A stretch of DNA of 64,000 nt from Ligilactobacillus agilis DSM 20509 (GCF_001436215.1 NZ_AYYP01000001.1:33095-97094); one strand, 5' to 3'. Positions 14,770 through 26,319 are shown, counted from the stretch's first letter. Numbers and translations: made by a program. The notes: generated by a model not told the origin, from the letters alone.

Positions 14770-15882
14770 CTAAAGGATGTTTAAATGTAATTCGTTATCT
14801 CTTACCAAGCCAACTTTCTTCATCAGCTTGAAGCCCACAACAGAGAATAACGCTGGTAAAACAAGCCCACAAAGGACGTAAACGCCAAATGTTCCTAAAC
14901 CTTGGCCCCAGAAGTAGATTGGCGCGATAAAGGAGTTAAGCCCTAACCCCCCAACAGTGTACGGAGCTTGGAAACCAAAGACCACTGTTGCTAACGGAGC
15001 ACAAACCATGGCTGAAACCAACGGTGGTAACAATTGCCAAGGATTCACGATTAAGTTAGGGAATTGTAATTTAGGTGTAACTACAAATTGAGCAACGTTT
15101 GCTCCGATGGTATTTTGCTTGTATGACATAGCTGTGAAGCCTACGAATTGAGCCGTTGTCCCAATTGCTGCCGCCGCAGCTGAAACGGGATCCAAGGTTA
15201 AGGCGACTGCCAAGGCTGCCGATGAAGCTGGGGTCATTAAGAATAACGCCCACACCATTGAGATGCAAACCGAACCAACAAACGGATTAACCTTCATAGA
15301 TTCAGCGATAAAGGCACTAACACTAAGTAAAGCTGGAGTTACAACTGCCGCTAAGCCTAGTCCGACTAAAGTCCCGACCATGGTAGCACCAAATGGTACT
15401 AACACCATGTCAAGTGGAGTCTTACCAGAAAGATACTTCCCAACCAAGGCTGCCACTAACCCTGCCGCTACCGCAGAGATAGGTTGCCCGGTTGAAAAGA
15501 CCCCGGTGCCAGCGGCTTGAACTGCGGTTTGACCAGTCGCAGTTACGGTTGCGACCCCATTTGCTGCAGTAACAAAGTGAACCGCGTTTGCCCCAACTGT
15601 TGCGGCAATCATCGAACTAAACATTACCAAAGTAGTTACTCGTAATTGTGAGGCAACTGCTAGCCCTAAGGCTGGTGCTAATAAATCTTGTGCCAGCGTC
15701 CCAGCTTGATAAAGTGGTTGAAAATGAACAAAACCAGCAATGGTTTGCATCAACAACCCCATCCCTAAGGTAACTAAAATTGCATTAGCTACCGCAGCTG
15801 AGATATTATAGGCGTATTCTTTAACAGTTGTTCTATCTTGGCCTGCATTCGCAAAGGCACTCGTCTTTGTAGTTGCTTCCAT
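14770..15882 (-). CDS. PTS_EIIC_2-type membrane permease
   Basis: This 370-residue protein has about nine or ten hydrophobic segments, rich in alanine and glycine, and the features of the PTS_EIIC_2 (stand-alone IIC) family: 'YNISAAVANAILVTLGMGLLMQTI' at the start, 'SGKTPLDMVLVPFGATMVGTLVGLGLAAVVTP' in the middle, and 'NPWQLLPPLVSAMVCAPLATVVFG' late. No IIA or IIB domain is attached or adjacent, so PTS coupling is uncertain and the substrate unknown. Expression appears to be controlled by an attenuator and a leader peptide in the 290 bases upstream, which is unusual for a sugar permease. Confidence 0.75.
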   Translation of the reverse strand: MEATTKTSAFANAGQDRTTVKEYAYNISAAVANAILVTLGMGLLMQTIAGFVHFQPLYQAGTLAQDLLAPALGLAVASQLRVTTLVMFSSMIAATVGANAVHFVTAANGVATVTATGQTAVQAAGTGVFSTGQPISAVAAGLVAALVGKYLSGKTPLDMVLVPFGATMVGTLVGLGLAAVVTPALLSVSAFIAESMKVNPFVGSVCISMVWALFLMTPASSAALAVALTLDPVSAAAAAIGTTAQFVGFTAMSYKQNTIGANVAQFVVTPKLQFPNLIVNPWQLLPPLVSAMVCAPLATVVFGFQAPYTVGGLGLNSFIAPIYFWGQGLGTFGVYVLCGLVLPALFSVVGFKLMKKVGLVRDNELHLNIL

Positions 15883-15919
15883 ATTCTTTCTCCTTTTATC
15901 TTGCCCTTATAATTCCAAC

Positions 15920-16006
15920 AAAAAAAGCATCCTCCGTTACAAACGGTGGATGCTTAACTTCTTATTCCACCGCTCGTTACCTTTTGGTTAGCGCGCCGTG
16001 GATTAA
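15920..16006 (-). promoter_or_regulatory. Transcription attenuator with three competing stems
   Basis: The RNA (minus strand) can form a terminator GCAUCC-A-CCGUU / AACGG-A-GGAUGC (15927-15953) followed by seven Us (15920-15926). Its 5' arm can pair instead with CGGUGGA (15966-15972 with 15944-15950), an antiterminator. That CGGUGGA region can in turn pair with UUAAUCCAC (15998-16006 with 15962-15970, 8 of 9). A 33-codon reading frame stops 12 bases before the last element. No T-box consensus is visible. Confidence 0.65.
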
Positions 16007-16017
16007 ATGCTCCTAGA

Positions 16018-16119
16018 CTAATAAGCCGAGACATTCGATCGCACCTGACGCGCGTTGATAATGACTAGGCTGAGAATAATGTATTCAACTGTAGCGAAAA
16101 CTGTTACCAAGTTTGTCAT
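16018..16119 (-). CDS. 33-residue leader peptide or small membrane peptide
   Basis: A short frame begins with ATG at 16119 behind AAGGGAG (16129-16135) at nine bases and ends at TAG 16018. The peptide starts 'MTNLVTVFATVEYIILSLVI' and ends 'RQVRSNVSAY'. It is rich in branched-chain residues, and residues 4-21 could be one membrane helix. It lies in the untranslated leader of the PTS_EIIC_2 gene, just before the competing stems of the attenuator, the classic place for a regulatory leader peptide. A ribosome held at the stop codon would cover the anti-antiterminator segment. A separate role as a small membrane peptide is also possible. Confidence 0.55.
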   Translation of the reverse strand: MTNLVTVFATVEYIILSLVIINARQVRSNVSAY

Positions 16120-16179
16120 TGCGACCGACTCCCTTCTTAAATAAAGATTAAAATTGAATTAGTTTTCCCTTTGTTAAGT

Positions 16180-16185
16180 ATTATA
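16180..16185 (-). promoter_or_regulatory. Probable -10 of the leader-peptide/permease transcript
   Basis: Minus-strand TATAAT lies about 60 bases before the leader peptide start. A TTGTAA 19 bases upstream is a possible -35; the shifted -10 TATTAT would give a 16-base spacer. Confidence 0.5.
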
Positions 16186-16233
16186 ATAACAGATAAAAAA
16201 ATAATTACAAGGCTTTTTTAAGAATTTTTTCAT

Positions 16234-17394
16234 TTATTTTTCAGAAAGCAACCGAGTTCCAATTATCAACATGATAACCGAAGAAAGTACGTAGTTAAGC
16301 GGCAAATAGAGATAATTACCGGTCCAATCCATCAAAGAGCCTAGGGCCAAAGGAATGATTCCGGCCATAATGTAGCCACCAGCCTGCATTAACCCTGTTT
16401 TCAAGCTCGCCTCATCAGCCTGAGTTGAAAATTGTAAGGGTAACAACAAGGAAATTGGAAATAGTCCCCCACTTCCAATCGCAAATAGGAGGATAGCCAC
16501 GAAGTAGGCCCAGTCATTGCTTCCTAACCAAAAGGTCAAGCCACTGAAAAGGGCTGCCACGGTACAAAAAATATTCCAGTTTTTAGTTGAGCCAAACCGG
16601 TCCATTAAACTTGGAATAATAAAACTGCAAGCCGTAATCAGCACCATCATCACGGTTAAGTAAAGTGTATTTTTTGCCGCTGGCAGGTTCCGACTTGAAA
16701 AAAACGACGTGGTCCAGGCAACTGCACTGTAATAAATTCCCGATTGGAAACCAAAGTAGAGGATTAAGGCCCACATCTGCTTCGTCTGTAAAAGTTCACT
16801 CACTTTTAAGGGTGAAGAAGTTTGGCTAGTAAGCTTAGGGGCTTTTTTATCATCGGCTGCCCCAAGTTGCCAAACTAGGGCTGAAACTAAGGCAATTACG
16901 CTCCAAATCCCCAGGCCAACTTGCCAAGAGTAACGGTGACTTAGACTAAGAGCTGCCCCTGAGGCAACCGTAGCCCCGACCCCCATTGAAAGTGAGTAAA
17001 CTCCCACCATACTACCTTGATGGTGGGGAAATTGTTCCTTGATAAAGCCAGATAGCATTGGGCCAATGATTGCGATTGTTAAGCCAATGATAAAGGCTGA
17101 CAAGCATAAACTAATAAAAGAGTGGCTACCTAAACGTGTAGCCGCCGCAACAAACATCAAGAGCAAGAGGTAAAAAATACTCCGCTTGCGCCCATATTTA
17201 GTCTGAAGTAGCCCGACAAAAAAGGCAAAAATTCCCATACAAAAAACTGGGATACTGGTTAGTAGGCTGACCTGAAAATTACTGAGGCTCAACTTTAGCT
17301 TCAAATAGTCTACCACAGGAGAAACACTAGTGATTCCCCACCGGAGGTTAAAGGCCACAATAATTACCAAGGCAACATTTTTGAAAATTTTCAT
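16234..17394 (-). CDS. MFS transporter, CynX/NimT-like
   Basis: This 386-residue protein has twelve predicted membrane segments. The N-terminal 'FNLRWGITSVSPVVDYLK' and 'KYGRKRSIFYLLLL' between helices 2 and 3 resemble the CynX/NimT branch of the major facilitator superfamily, whose members export or import small anions and nitroimidazole-like compounds. It has a good AAGGAG start site and is preceded by a short AT-rich gap. Substrate and direction are not readable from sequence. Confidence 0.85.
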   Translation of the reverse strand: MKIFKNVALVIIVAFNLRWGITSVSPVVDYLKLKLSLSNFQVSLLTSIPVFCMGIFAFFVGLLQTKYGRKRSIFYLLLLMFVAAATRLGSHSFISLCLSAFIIGLTIAIIGPMLSGFIKEQFPHHQGSMVGVYSLSMGVGATVASGAALSLSHRYSWQVGLGIWSVIALVSALVWQLGAADDKKAPKLTSQTSSPLKVSELLQTKQMWALILYFGFQSGIYYSAVAWTTSFFSSRNLPAAKNTLYLTVMMVLITACSFIIPSLMDRFGSTKNWNIFCTVAALFSGLTFWLGSNDWAYFVAILLFAIGSGGLFPISLLLPLQFSTQADEASLKTGLMQAGGYIMAGIIPLALGSLMDWTGNYLYLPLNYVLSSVIMLIIGTRLLSEK

Positions 17395-17441
17395 AAGAAA
17401 CTCCTTACTATAGATAATCTAAACAATTCTAACATAAAAAA

Positions 17442-17467
17442 CTCCGCAATTTAAAAAAATTGCGGAG
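17442..17467 (-). terminator. Terminator of DHA2 transporter gene
   Basis: CTCCGCAATTT pairs with AAATTGCGGAG around a 4-base loop; on the minus strand T-rich sequence follows. The remaining 160 bases up to 17628 hold nothing I recognise. Confidence 0.7.
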
Positions 17468-17628
17468 GAAAAAGGAGTTATTTATTACAAAGCTAGGGGA
17501 ACTTTATAATCTCATTACTTTTGTTTAGGGAGAAAAGCAAATGAAAAATTGTTTTTGGATATTAGGTATGGTTATATATTAACTAGAATGTATGAAGATT
17601 ATATGAACATTTAGGGGTGAAATTCCGA

Positions 17629-19089
17629 CTAATTTTTAAAGACTTTCTTTTGCGCCCAAAGCGAAAAGGCTAAACCTACTAACAATAAGCCCGTAGCTGT
17701 TAACATAATGGTGTGTAACCCCTGATGCAAGATAAGTTGCATTTGGGGAATTAAGTTTAGGGGTAATTCCTTGTTAGTCACTGGGTTACTGAGCTTATTC
17801 ATCATTTCCAAGCTAATCTTGCCCTTAGTCTGTGCCACTCCTCTGGCAAGCTCGAAGTTTAATAACACTCCATAGACGGCTGCCATTAAGGTCTGAGCCA
17901 AAATTCTGAGTAGGTAACTCAAGGAAGTGGCTGCGGGCATGTCCTTTATATCTACGTCTTGTTGCACCCGAATCTGCAACACAACAAAGACTAGCCCCAC
18001 CCCAAAACCATAAAAGGCACTTAAAAATAAAAGCCAGCCATAGGCAGCCTTAGCATCTAGGAAATATAAACCCAACACTGAAACCATGATCCCGATTAGG
18101 CCCAGGTTAACTACCGTTAGATCCCGGAATTTCCGTTGAAAGGCCGGAGCCAAGTTAGCACCTAAAAAGTCGGTTAAAGCCCCAGGAACTTGGGTTAAGC
18201 CCCCGACCAAGGCCGTAGCTGCTAACAAGCCTTGCGCCCACATTGGGACGTAGGTATTAAAGGCAATTGACGCCCCCCAAGCAATCCCAAATAAAATGAA
18301 GTCAACCACTAAGGCCTTATTCTTAAAGAGGTGGCCTGGAATTAAGGGAGTCTGTTGCTTGGCTTCCACCTTGAATAGGCGCCAAATTAATAAACTACCT
18401 ACTAAGACTAAGCCAGCACAATAATACCAACTAACCATCCCTAATAATTGAATCCCTAATAGAAAGGCTACTAAGCCTAAGACCATCAACCAAGCCCCGC
18501 GATAATCGAAGGCTTGCTTAGTTTGACGGACTTCTTCTTTATAAGCCGCTTGAATCAAGCTGATAGTTACTAGGCCCAAAGGAACGTTGATGTAAAAGAT
18601 CCAATTCCAACTTAGGGTATCCACAATCCAGCCACCTAATAGTGGACCGATAATTGAGCCGGCACTAAAAGAAGCTGAAATGAGCCCTAAAATGTGAGCC
18701 CGCTTGTTAATATTTTCGAACACGTAACCGATGATAATGTAAGGCAGTGCCCCCATTCCGCCGGCCCCAATCCCCATTAAGGTACGGGCGGCAATGAAAA
18801 AGCCAATGTTAGGCGCCAACCCTTCCAATAAAGAGCCAGCCAAGAATAATACTACCGACAGCTGAAAAGCCTTTTTGTTACCCCAATTTTCACCTAACTT
18901 ACTCCATAAAGGGGTAAAGACAGCCATTCCCAATAAAAAGACGGCAATAATCCAACCCATATATTCAATTCCGTTTAAGTCACTGATAATGGCTGGCAGA
19001 GCCGTATTAATAATCGTTGCGTCCAAACCGGCAATTACACTGGCTAATAATAAGCCGGCTGTGACCCACTTAATTTGTTTACTAGTCAT
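17629..19089 (-). CDS. MFS multidrug transporter, DHA2 (EmrB/QacA) family
   Basis: This 486-residue protein has 14 predicted membrane segments. Motif D1 appears early as 'LDATIINTALPAI', followed by the loop 'PLWSKLGENWGNKKAFQLSV' and a motif C-like 'GSIIGPLLGGWIVDTLSWNWIFYINVPLG' in helix 5. These are the hallmarks of drug:H+ antiporters of the DHA2 family. The promoter (-35 TTGTGA 19147-19152, 17 bases, -10 TAAGAT) is overlapped by an imperfect dyad and followed upstream by a perfect palindrome, so expression is probably regulated; the regulator is not adjacent. Confidence 0.9.
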   Translation of the reverse strand: MTSKQIKWVTAGLLLASVIAGLDATIINTALPAIISDLNGIEYMGWIIAVFLLGMAVFTPLWSKLGENWGNKKAFQLSVVLFLAGSLLEGLAPNIGFFIAARTLMGIGAGGMGALPYIIIGYVFENINKRAHILGLISASFSAGSIIGPLLGGWIVDTLSWNWIFYINVPLGLVTISLIQAAYKEEVRQTKQAFDYRGAWLMVLGLVAFLLGIQLLGMVSWYYCAGLVLVGSLLIWRLFKVEAKQQTPLIPGHLFKNKALVVDFILFGIAWGASIAFNTYVPMWAQGLLAATALVGGLTQVPGALTDFLGANLAPAFQRKFRDLTVVNLGLIGIMVSVLGLYFLDAKAAYGWLLFLSAFYGFGVGLVFVVLQIRVQQDVDIKDMPAATSLSYLLRILAQTLMAAVYGVLLNFELARGVAQTKGKISLEMMNKLSNPVTNKELPLNLIPQMQLILHQGLHTIMLTATGLLLVGLAFSLWAQKKVFKN

Positions 19090-19146
19090 CTTTTTCCCTC
19101 ACTTGTTAAAAAGTCCACCCTTTATCTTAAACAAGGTTGAACTTAT

Positions 19147-19190
19147 TCACAAGTAAAGTGGGCAAGTTCTCATAAGAGAGCCCTTACTTG
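19147..19190 (-). promoter_or_regulatory. -35 and dyad upstream of DHA2 transporter
   Basis: The -35 TTGTGA lies at 19147-19152. CAAGTAA..GGGC (19150-19163) and GCCCTTACTTG (19180-19190) form an imperfect dyad starting at the -35, a fitting place for a drug-responsive regulator. Confidence 0.45.
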
Positions 19191-19206
19191 CTCAGAATGT
19201 GCTCAT

Positions 19207-19236
19207 TTTCAATAATCCACAAGTGGATTATTGAAA
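19207..19236. repeat. Perfect 30-bp palindrome
   Basis: Arms of 14 bases (TTTCAATAATCCAC and its complement) flank a 2-base centre. No T-run follows on either strand, so it is not a terminator. It lies between rpsR and the DHA2 gene and could be an operator or cruciform site. Confidence 0.7.
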
Positions 19237-19269
19237 TAAAAGTCGGTGTAACTTTCTTTTATTTCTAAC

Positions 19270-19278
19270 TGTGGATAA
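19270..19278 (-). other. DnaA box outside oriC
   Basis: TGTGGATAA is a perfect match to the DnaA box TTATCCACA on the minus strand, about 8.6 kb from the dnaA-dnaN gap. A one-mismatch box TTATTCACA lies at 19143-19151. Confidence 0.5.
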
Positions 19279-19297
19279 CTTGTTTGTTGATAACTAA

Positions 19298-19340
19298 AAA
19301 ATACTCCAACCAAGTAACTCGTACTTAGTTGGAGTATTTT
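19298..19340 (-). terminator. Terminator of rpsF-ssb-rpsR
   Basis: A 13-bp stem AAAATACTCCAAC / GTTGGAGTATTTT with a 17-base loop just after rpsR. Confidence 0.85.
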
Positions 19341-19348
19341 ACTTTTGC

Positions 19349-19585
19349 TTAATCTTCAGCAACGAATGGTAATAAGCCCATAATCCGCGCACGCTTAATA
19401 GCAACTGTTAAACGACGTTGGTTCTTAGCGCTAGTACCTGTCACACGACGAGGTAAAATCTTACCGCGTTCTGAGATGAAACGCTTCAATAAATCAGTAT
19501 CTTTGTAGTCGATGTATTCGATGTGGTTAGCTGCGATAAAGTCAACCTTACGACGACGACGACCACCTCTACGTTGTTGTGCCAT
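19349..19585 (-). CDS. rpsR: Small ribosomal subunit protein S18
   Basis: This 78-residue basic protein has the S18 core '[53 protein letters not shown]'. S18 binds S6 on the platform of the 30S subunit. It is the last gene of rpsF-ssb-rpsR, 20 bases after ssb, as in most Firmicutes. Confidence 0.98.
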   Translation of the reverse strand: MAQQRRGGRRRRKVDFIAANHIEYIDYKDTDLLKRFISERGKILPRRVTGTSAKNQRRLTVAIKRARIMGLLPFVAED

Positions 19586-19605
19586 GTCGGTGTCCCTCCT
19601 CTAAT

Positions 19606-20142
19606 CTAGAATGGTAGGTCATTATCTGCGATATCAATCGTATCACCGTTATCTGCAAATGGATCCGCACTTGGTTGTGCCTCACTAGTATTGTTGTTAG
19701 TAAAGCCACCCGGTTGCGCTTGGTTTGCAGCTGGTGTCCCGTATGGGTTAGCTTGATAGCCTTGACCTTGTGGAGTATAACCTTGACCACCGCCGTTTTG
19801 TTGCCGGTAAGCATCGGCTTGTGCCTTAGATTCGAGGAAGCTGAAGTTTGATACCACCACTTCTGTAACGTACACCCGTTGGCCTTGTTGGTTTTCGTAA
19901 TTCCGTGTTTGAATCCGGCCTTCGATTCCAACTAAAGAACCTTTGTGGGTATAGTTAGCAAAGTTTTCCGCAGCCTTACGCCAAACAACACAGTTAATAA
20001 AATCTGCATCTCTTTGGCCTTGTTGGTTAGTAAAGTTGCGGTCAACCGCCAACGTAAAGTTAGCAGTTGCAACACCAGAGGGGGTGAACCGTAAATCAGG
20101 ATCTCTGGTCAGGCGACCTACAAGTACGACATTGTTAATCAA
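19606..20142 (-). CDS. ssb: Single-stranded DNA-binding protein
   Basis: This 178-residue protein has an N-terminal OB-fold (about residues 1-105) beginning '[23 protein letters not shown]', a glutamine/glycine/asparagine-rich linker, and the acidic tip 'DNDLPF' through which SSB recruits replication and repair partners. It lies between rpsF and rpsR, the usual replication-associated ssb location. Confidence 0.98.
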   Translation of the reverse strand: MINNVVLVGRLTRDPDLRFTPSGVATANFTLAVDRNFTNQQGQRDADFINCVVWRKAAENFANYTHKGSLVGIEGRIQTRNYENQQGQRVYVTEVVVSNFSFLESKAQADAYRQQNGGGQGYTPQGQGYQANPYGTPAANQAQPGGFTNNNTSEAQPSADPFADNGDTIDIADNDLPF

Positions 20143-20191
20143 AGTCTACTCCTCCTTTTTATATTAGTTAATTGTATTCAATCAGTTAAAA

Positions 20192-20482
20192 TTAAGCTTC
20201 ACGCTTAACAATCATGTGACGTAAGATACCGTCGTTGATCTTTGCAAGACGGTCAAATTCGTTGATTGCATCAGCGTTTTCAGCCTTAATGTTTACGATG
20301 TGGTAGACACCTTCCGTGTAACCAGCAATTTCGTAAGCAAAACGACGCTTAGACCAGTCTTTTGAATCTACAACTTCAGCACCATCATTCTTTAACACGT
20401 TGTCGAAGCGTTCTACTAAGTCGTTCTTAGCAGCTTCATCAAGTGATGGGTTGATGATGTAAGTAATTTCGTAATTTGTCAT
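20192..20482 (-). CDS. rpsF: Small ribosomal subunit protein S6
   Basis: S6 of 96 residues from the ATG at 20482 ('[16 protein letters not shown]'), behind AAGGAGG. An in-frame GTG four codons earlier overlaps the ribosome-binding site and is not used. The '[10 protein letters not shown]' segment is typical of S6. It opens the rpsF-ssb-rpsR operon. The roughly 90-base leader has two small hairpins (ACTC/GAGT and ATCTAAA/TTTAGAT) where S6:S18 autoregulation could act, but I cannot match the known S6:S18 RNA motif with confidence. Confidence 0.97.
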   Translation of the reverse strand: MTNYEITYIINPSLDEAAKNDLVERFDNVLKNDGAEVVDSKDWSKRRFAYEIAGYTEGVYHIVNIKAENADAINEFDRLAKINDGILRHMIVKREA

Positions 20483-20577
20483 GACTGTTTGCACCTCCTT
20501 ATGGACTATTGGTTCTAAATATAATTTGAGAACAAGGAGAATCTAAACTTTTGCTATTTAGATACTCACGAGTAAAA

Positions 20578-20606
20578 ATTATAACATTAAAAATTTAAAA
20601 AAACAA
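20578..20606 (-). promoter_or_regulatory. Promoter of rpsF operon
   Basis: Perfect minus-strand -10 TATAAT (20578-20583), 17 bases, and a -35 TTGTTT (20601-20606). Confidence 0.6.
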
Positions 20607-20664
20607 GTAAAATCCTGAATACAGTTCACCTATATTTAATATACGCAAAAAATCCACGATTAAT

Positions 20665-23133
20665 TTATTTTTCTTCAGAAATTTCTGAATTTTCTTCCGG
20701 TTCGACCTTAGCCATAGTTGAAACAACCGAATCTTCATCAAGGTTAATCAGGTGAACCCCCATGGTAGCACGACCGGTTTGGGAGACCGTTTCAATGTTA
20801 AAGCGAATCATAACCCCTTTATCGGTAATGACCATGATGTCTTCGTCACCCTTAACCGTGGTTAAACCGACTAACGGCCCATTCTTAGTTCCAATATTCG
20901 CAGTCTTAATCCCTTTACCACCGCGACCTTTAATTGGATATTCAGATGCTAGGGTTTGCTTGCCGTAACCTTTTTCTGAAATGACAAAGACCTTACTGTC
21001 GGCAGCTAAGACGTCTGAGCCGACTACATAATCAGCTTCACGCAAGCGAATTCCACGAACCCCGGCGGCTGCCCGGCCCATCAACCGAACATTTTCGACC
21101 GCAAATGAAACGCTGTAGCCTTGGTGAGTCCCAATGATTACGTTAGCGTCGGCTTTAACAGCAACCACATTAATTAGTTCATCGCCCTCATGGAGATTCA
21201 AAGCTTTGAGTCCGTTCTTTCTGATGTTAGTAAATTCGGCTACACTCGTCCGCTTAACCACCCCAAGTTTAGTGGTAAAGAAGAGGGCTAAATCATCTGG
21301 TTGCTCTACTTTACTATCTTTTGGCACATTGATGACGGTGGTAATCTTTTCGTCACCTTCAATATTTAACAGGTTGATTACTGGAATCCCCTTGGCAGCT
21401 CGACCATACTCAGGAATTTCATAGCCCTTCATGCTGTAAACCTTACCTAGGTTAGTAAAGAAGAGGAGTTCATCATGGGTCGAACTAGTAATGAGTTGTT
21501 CGATGAAGTCATCATCATGTACACCCATTCCTTGAACCCCACGACCACCACGATTTTGTTGCTTGAAATCACTGGTTGGAATCCGCTTAATGTAACCATT
21601 ATGGGTAACGGTGATGGCAACAGATTCTTCTTCGATTAAGTCTTCATCCTCAATGCTTAGGACTTCCCCAACCATTAATTCTGTCCGCCGTTCATCCCCA
21701 AAGCGGGCTTGAATGTCGAGTAATTCTTCGTAGATGATTTGGTGAATCCGTTCTGGCTTAGCCAAAATATCTTCGTAGTCGGCAATGGCTTCCATCGTCT
21801 TTTGATACTCGGCTTCAACCTTATCTCTTTCCAAACCGGTTAGGCGAACTAAGCGCATGTCTAAGATGGCTTGGGCTTGCTTGTCACTCAAGGCATACTC
21901 GTTAATTAACCGATCCTTGGCCACGTCTCCACTTGGTGATTTGCGGATGATATCAATAATGGCTTGAATATGGTCTAGGGCAATCCGTAACCCTTCTAGG
22001 ATATGGGCTCTTGCCTTAGCCTTCTTTAATTCAAACTCTGTCCGCCGCCGAATTACGCTTTCTTGGTGATTTAAGTAATGTTGCAGTATTTGCTTTAAAC
22101 TCAAGACCTTAGGCGTACCATCAACGATGGCTAACATATTGAAGCCAAAGGAAGATTGCATCAAGGTTAATTTATATAAGTTATTTAAAACGACTGAGGC
22201 ACTGACATCACGCCTAATATCAATCGTAATCCGCATCCCTTCCCGGTCGGATTCATCTTTAATATCAGTAATTCCTTCAATCTTCTTTTCCCGGGCTAAT
22301 TCGGCAATCCGTTCGATCAAGCGGGCCTTATTTACCATGTAAGGAAGTTCGTGCACGATAATTTGTTGGCGCCCATTTTTGAGCTCCTCAATATCAACCT
22401 TGGCCCTTAATGTTACCTGACCCTTACCAGTTTCATAGGCCTTCCGAATTCCAGATTTACCCATGACAATTCCCCCGGTTGGGAAGTCCGGCCCAGGAAT
22501 GGCTTCCATCAAGTCGGCCGTGGTTGCATCCGGATTCTTCATTAAGATATGTAACCCAGAGATTACTTCGCCTAAATTATGAGGCGGAATATTAGTTGTC
22601 ATCCCAACCGCAATCCCCGTGGCCCCATTGACTAAGAGGTTAGGGAAACGAGCCGGTAAGACCTTAGGTTCCCTTTCGGTCCCATCATAGTTGTCTTGGA
22701 AATCAATCGTATCCTTATTAATGTCCCGCAACATTTCCAAGGTAATCTTGCTCATCCGCGCTTCGGTATAACGCATCGCTGCGGCGCCATCACCATCGAC
22801 AGACCCAAAGTTCCCGTGACCATCGACTAACATGTAACGGTAGCTAAAGTCTTGCGCCATCCGGACCATGGATTCATAGATAGCTGAGTCCCCGTGGGGG
22901 TGGAATTTCCCCATGACTTCCCCAACGATTCTGGCCGATTTCTTATACGGTTTATCGGGAGTCACACCCAGTTCATTCATCCCATATAAAATCCGGCGGT
23001 GAACCGGCTTTAGCCCATCACGAACATCCGGCAAAGCCCGGGCTACGATAACACTCATAGCGTAGTCTAAAAAGGACGTGCGCATGACTTTCGAAAGATC
23101 AACATTTTTAATTCGATTTGGTAAATCTACCAC
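20665..23133 (-). CDS. gyrA: DNA gyrase subunit A
   Basis: This 822-residue GyrA cleaves and rejoins DNA during supercoiling. The winged-helix region has '[13 protein letters not shown]', and the catalytic tyrosine is in '[10 protein letters not shown]'. The quinolone-region stretch '[19 protein letters not shown]' shows the common Ser and Glu residues. The C-terminal beta-pinwheel carries the GyrA box '[11 protein letters not shown]'. The start is GTG at 23133 with a GGAAGG site. It is the last gene of yaaA-recF-gyrB-gyrA, 18 bases after gyrB. Confidence 0.98.
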   Translation of the reverse strand: MVDLPNRIKNVDLSKVMRTSFLDYAMSVIVARALPDVRDGLKPVHRRILYGMNELGVTPDKPYKKSARIVGEVMGKFHPHGDSAIYESMVRMAQDFSYRYMLVDGHGNFGSVDGDGAAAMRYTEARMSKITLEMLRDINKDTIDFQDNYDGTEREPKVLPARFPNLLVNGATGIAVGMTTNIPPHNLGEVISGLHILMKNPDATTADLMEAIPGPDFPTGGIVMGKSGIRKAYETGKGQVTLRAKVDIEELKNGRQQIIVHELPYMVNKARLIERIAELAREKKIEGITDIKDESDREGMRITIDIRRDVSASVVLNNLYKLTLMQSSFGFNMLAIVDGTPKVLSLKQILQHYLNHQESVIRRRTEFELKKAKARAHILEGLRIALDHIQAIIDIIRKSPSGDVAKDRLINEYALSDKQAQAILDMRLVRLTGLERDKVEAEYQKTMEAIADYEDILAKPERIHQIIYEELLDIQARFGDERRTELMVGEVLSIEDEDLIEEESVAITVTHNGYIKRIPTSDFKQQNRGGRGVQGMGVHDDDFIEQLITSSTHDELLFFTNLGKVYSMKGYEIPEYGRAAKGIPVINLLNIEGDEKITTVINVPKDSKVEQPDDLALFFTTKLGVVKRTSVAEFTNIRKNGLKALNLHEGDELINVVAVKADANVIIGTHQGYSVSFAVENVRLMGRAAAGVRGIRLREADYVVGSDVLAADSKVFVISEKGYGKQTLASEYPIKGRGGKGIKTANIGTKNGPLVGLTTVKGDEDIMVITDKGVMIRFNIETVSQTGRATMGVHLINLDEDSVVSTMAKVEPEENSEISEEK

Positions 23134-23151
23134 TTATTTCACCTTCCTTAA

Positions 23152-25128
<1,977 letters not shown>

Positions 25129-25133
25129 TCAAA

Positions 25134-26318
25134 TTAGTTTTTTGTGCTTTCATCTTTTTCATCCTTATGGGGATAAAAAATTTCTACTTGCAAAGTGTTT
25201 TCATCATCTGTGGAAATTTTTCCATTATTGACATGAAAAATTTTGGGTTCTTTTATCAACTGCTGGGCAATATCGTTTAGGCCCGGGGTGGTTAAAAAAG
25301 TTTGGACCTTATCTTGAATTGTCTTTAACAGGTGGGTTTGGCGTTGGCCATCCAATTCCGACAAAACATCATCTAGTAATAAAACCGGGTATTCCCCCGT
25401 TTGTTCGTGCATCAGTTCAATCTCTGCCAACTTGACTGACAAAGCTGTTGTCCGTTGCTGACCTTGGGAGCCGTATGTTTGCACGTTATTGTCATTAAGA
25501 TAAAAACTAAGGTCGTCCCGATGGGGACCGGCTAAGCTCGTTCCCTGTGAGAGCTCTTTTTGGCGTAACTGCTGAAACTTAGCCAACAGGTTAGTTGCCA
25601 AATCATTTTCGGTTTGAGTGCCTAGGTCCTTTAAATTCGTTTTGTACCTGAGGGTCAACTGTTCTTTGCCCTGGGTAATCTGGGCGTGTAAGTCCTTAGC
25701 GTAAGTTTCTAAACGTTTTAGATAGATTAAGCGTTTAGCGATGACCTTGCCACCCAAGTTAGCTAATTGCTCCGTTAAAATATCTAGGTAAACCAAATCA
25801 TTAGCCTGTTTTAATTGCAGGGCCTTTAAATATTTATTGCGTTGGCGTAAAACTTGTTTATACTGACTTAAATCATGGAGATAAAGGGGGTCTATTTGAC
25901 TAAATTCCATATCAATAAACCGCCGTCGCTCCTGGGGCGCCCCCTTAACCAAGGCCAGGTCTTCAGGCGCAAACAAGATTACATTTAATTGGCCAATGTA
26001 TTCGGAAAGCTTGGGCCGTTCTAAGTGGTTGACCTTAGCAATCTTACCTTTTTTGCTTAAAATTAACTCTAGCTTTAAGTCCCCTAATCTCCGGTTAATC
26101 GTCCCCTCAAGCCGGGCCGCCTCTTGTTTAAAGCGAATTAGCTCCTTATCCTTACTAGTCCGGTGGCTTTTAGCCATTGCCAAGACAAAGATGGCTTCTA
26201 GCAGGTTGGTTTTTCCTTGCGCATTTTTCCCAATCAAGACATTAACAGCTGGGGAAAAGTCTAGCTTTTGCTTTTGATAATTCCGAAAATCAGTGAGTAT
26301 AATTTGTTTTAAATACAT
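25134..26318 (-). CDS. recF: DNA replication and repair protein RecF
   Basis: This 394-residue SMC-like ATPase loads RecA at gaps together with RecO/RecR. It has Walker A 'IGKNAQGKTNLLEAI' near residue 30, 'DFRNYQKQKLDFSP' before it, the signature 'YGSQGQQRTTALSVKLAE', and Walker B 'PVLLLDDVLSELD'. It is slightly longer than usual owing to a charged tail ending 'DEKDESTKN'. The start lies one base after the yaaA stop, consistent with coupled translation. Confidence 0.97.
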   Translation of the reverse strand: MYLKQIILTDFRNYQKQKLDFSPAVNVLIGKNAQGKTNLLEAIFVLAMAKSHRTSKDKELIRFKQEAARLEGTINRRLGDLKLELILSKKGKIAKVNHLERPKLSEYIGQLNVILFAPEDLALVKGAPQERRRFIDMEFSQIDPLYLHDLSQYKQVLRQRNKYLKALQLKQANDLVYLDILTEQLANLGGKVIAKRLIYLKRLETYAKDLHAQITQGKEQLTLRYKTNLKDLGTQTENDLATNLLAKFQQLRQKELSQGTSLAGPHRDDLSFYLNDNNVQTYGSQGQQRTTALSVKLAEIELMHEQTGEYPVLLLDDVLSELDGQRQTHLLKTIQDKVQTFLTTPGLNDIAQQLIKEPKIFHVNNGKISTDDENTLQVEIFYPHKDEKDESTKN

Positions 26319-26319
26319 T

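Noticed and set aside
15883..16173. T-box riboswitch upstream of the PTS_EIIC_2 gene
   Set aside because: The conserved T-box sequence and specifier stem are not visible; a leader peptide with competing stems explains the sequence better.
19569..19931. 120-codon minus-strand frame overlapping ssb
   Set aside because: It is an out-of-frame shadow of ssb with low-complexity composition.
20495..20583. S6:S18 autoregulatory RNA upstream of rpsF
   Set aside because: Two hairpins are present, but I could not match the known motif, so it is only mentioned under rpsF.
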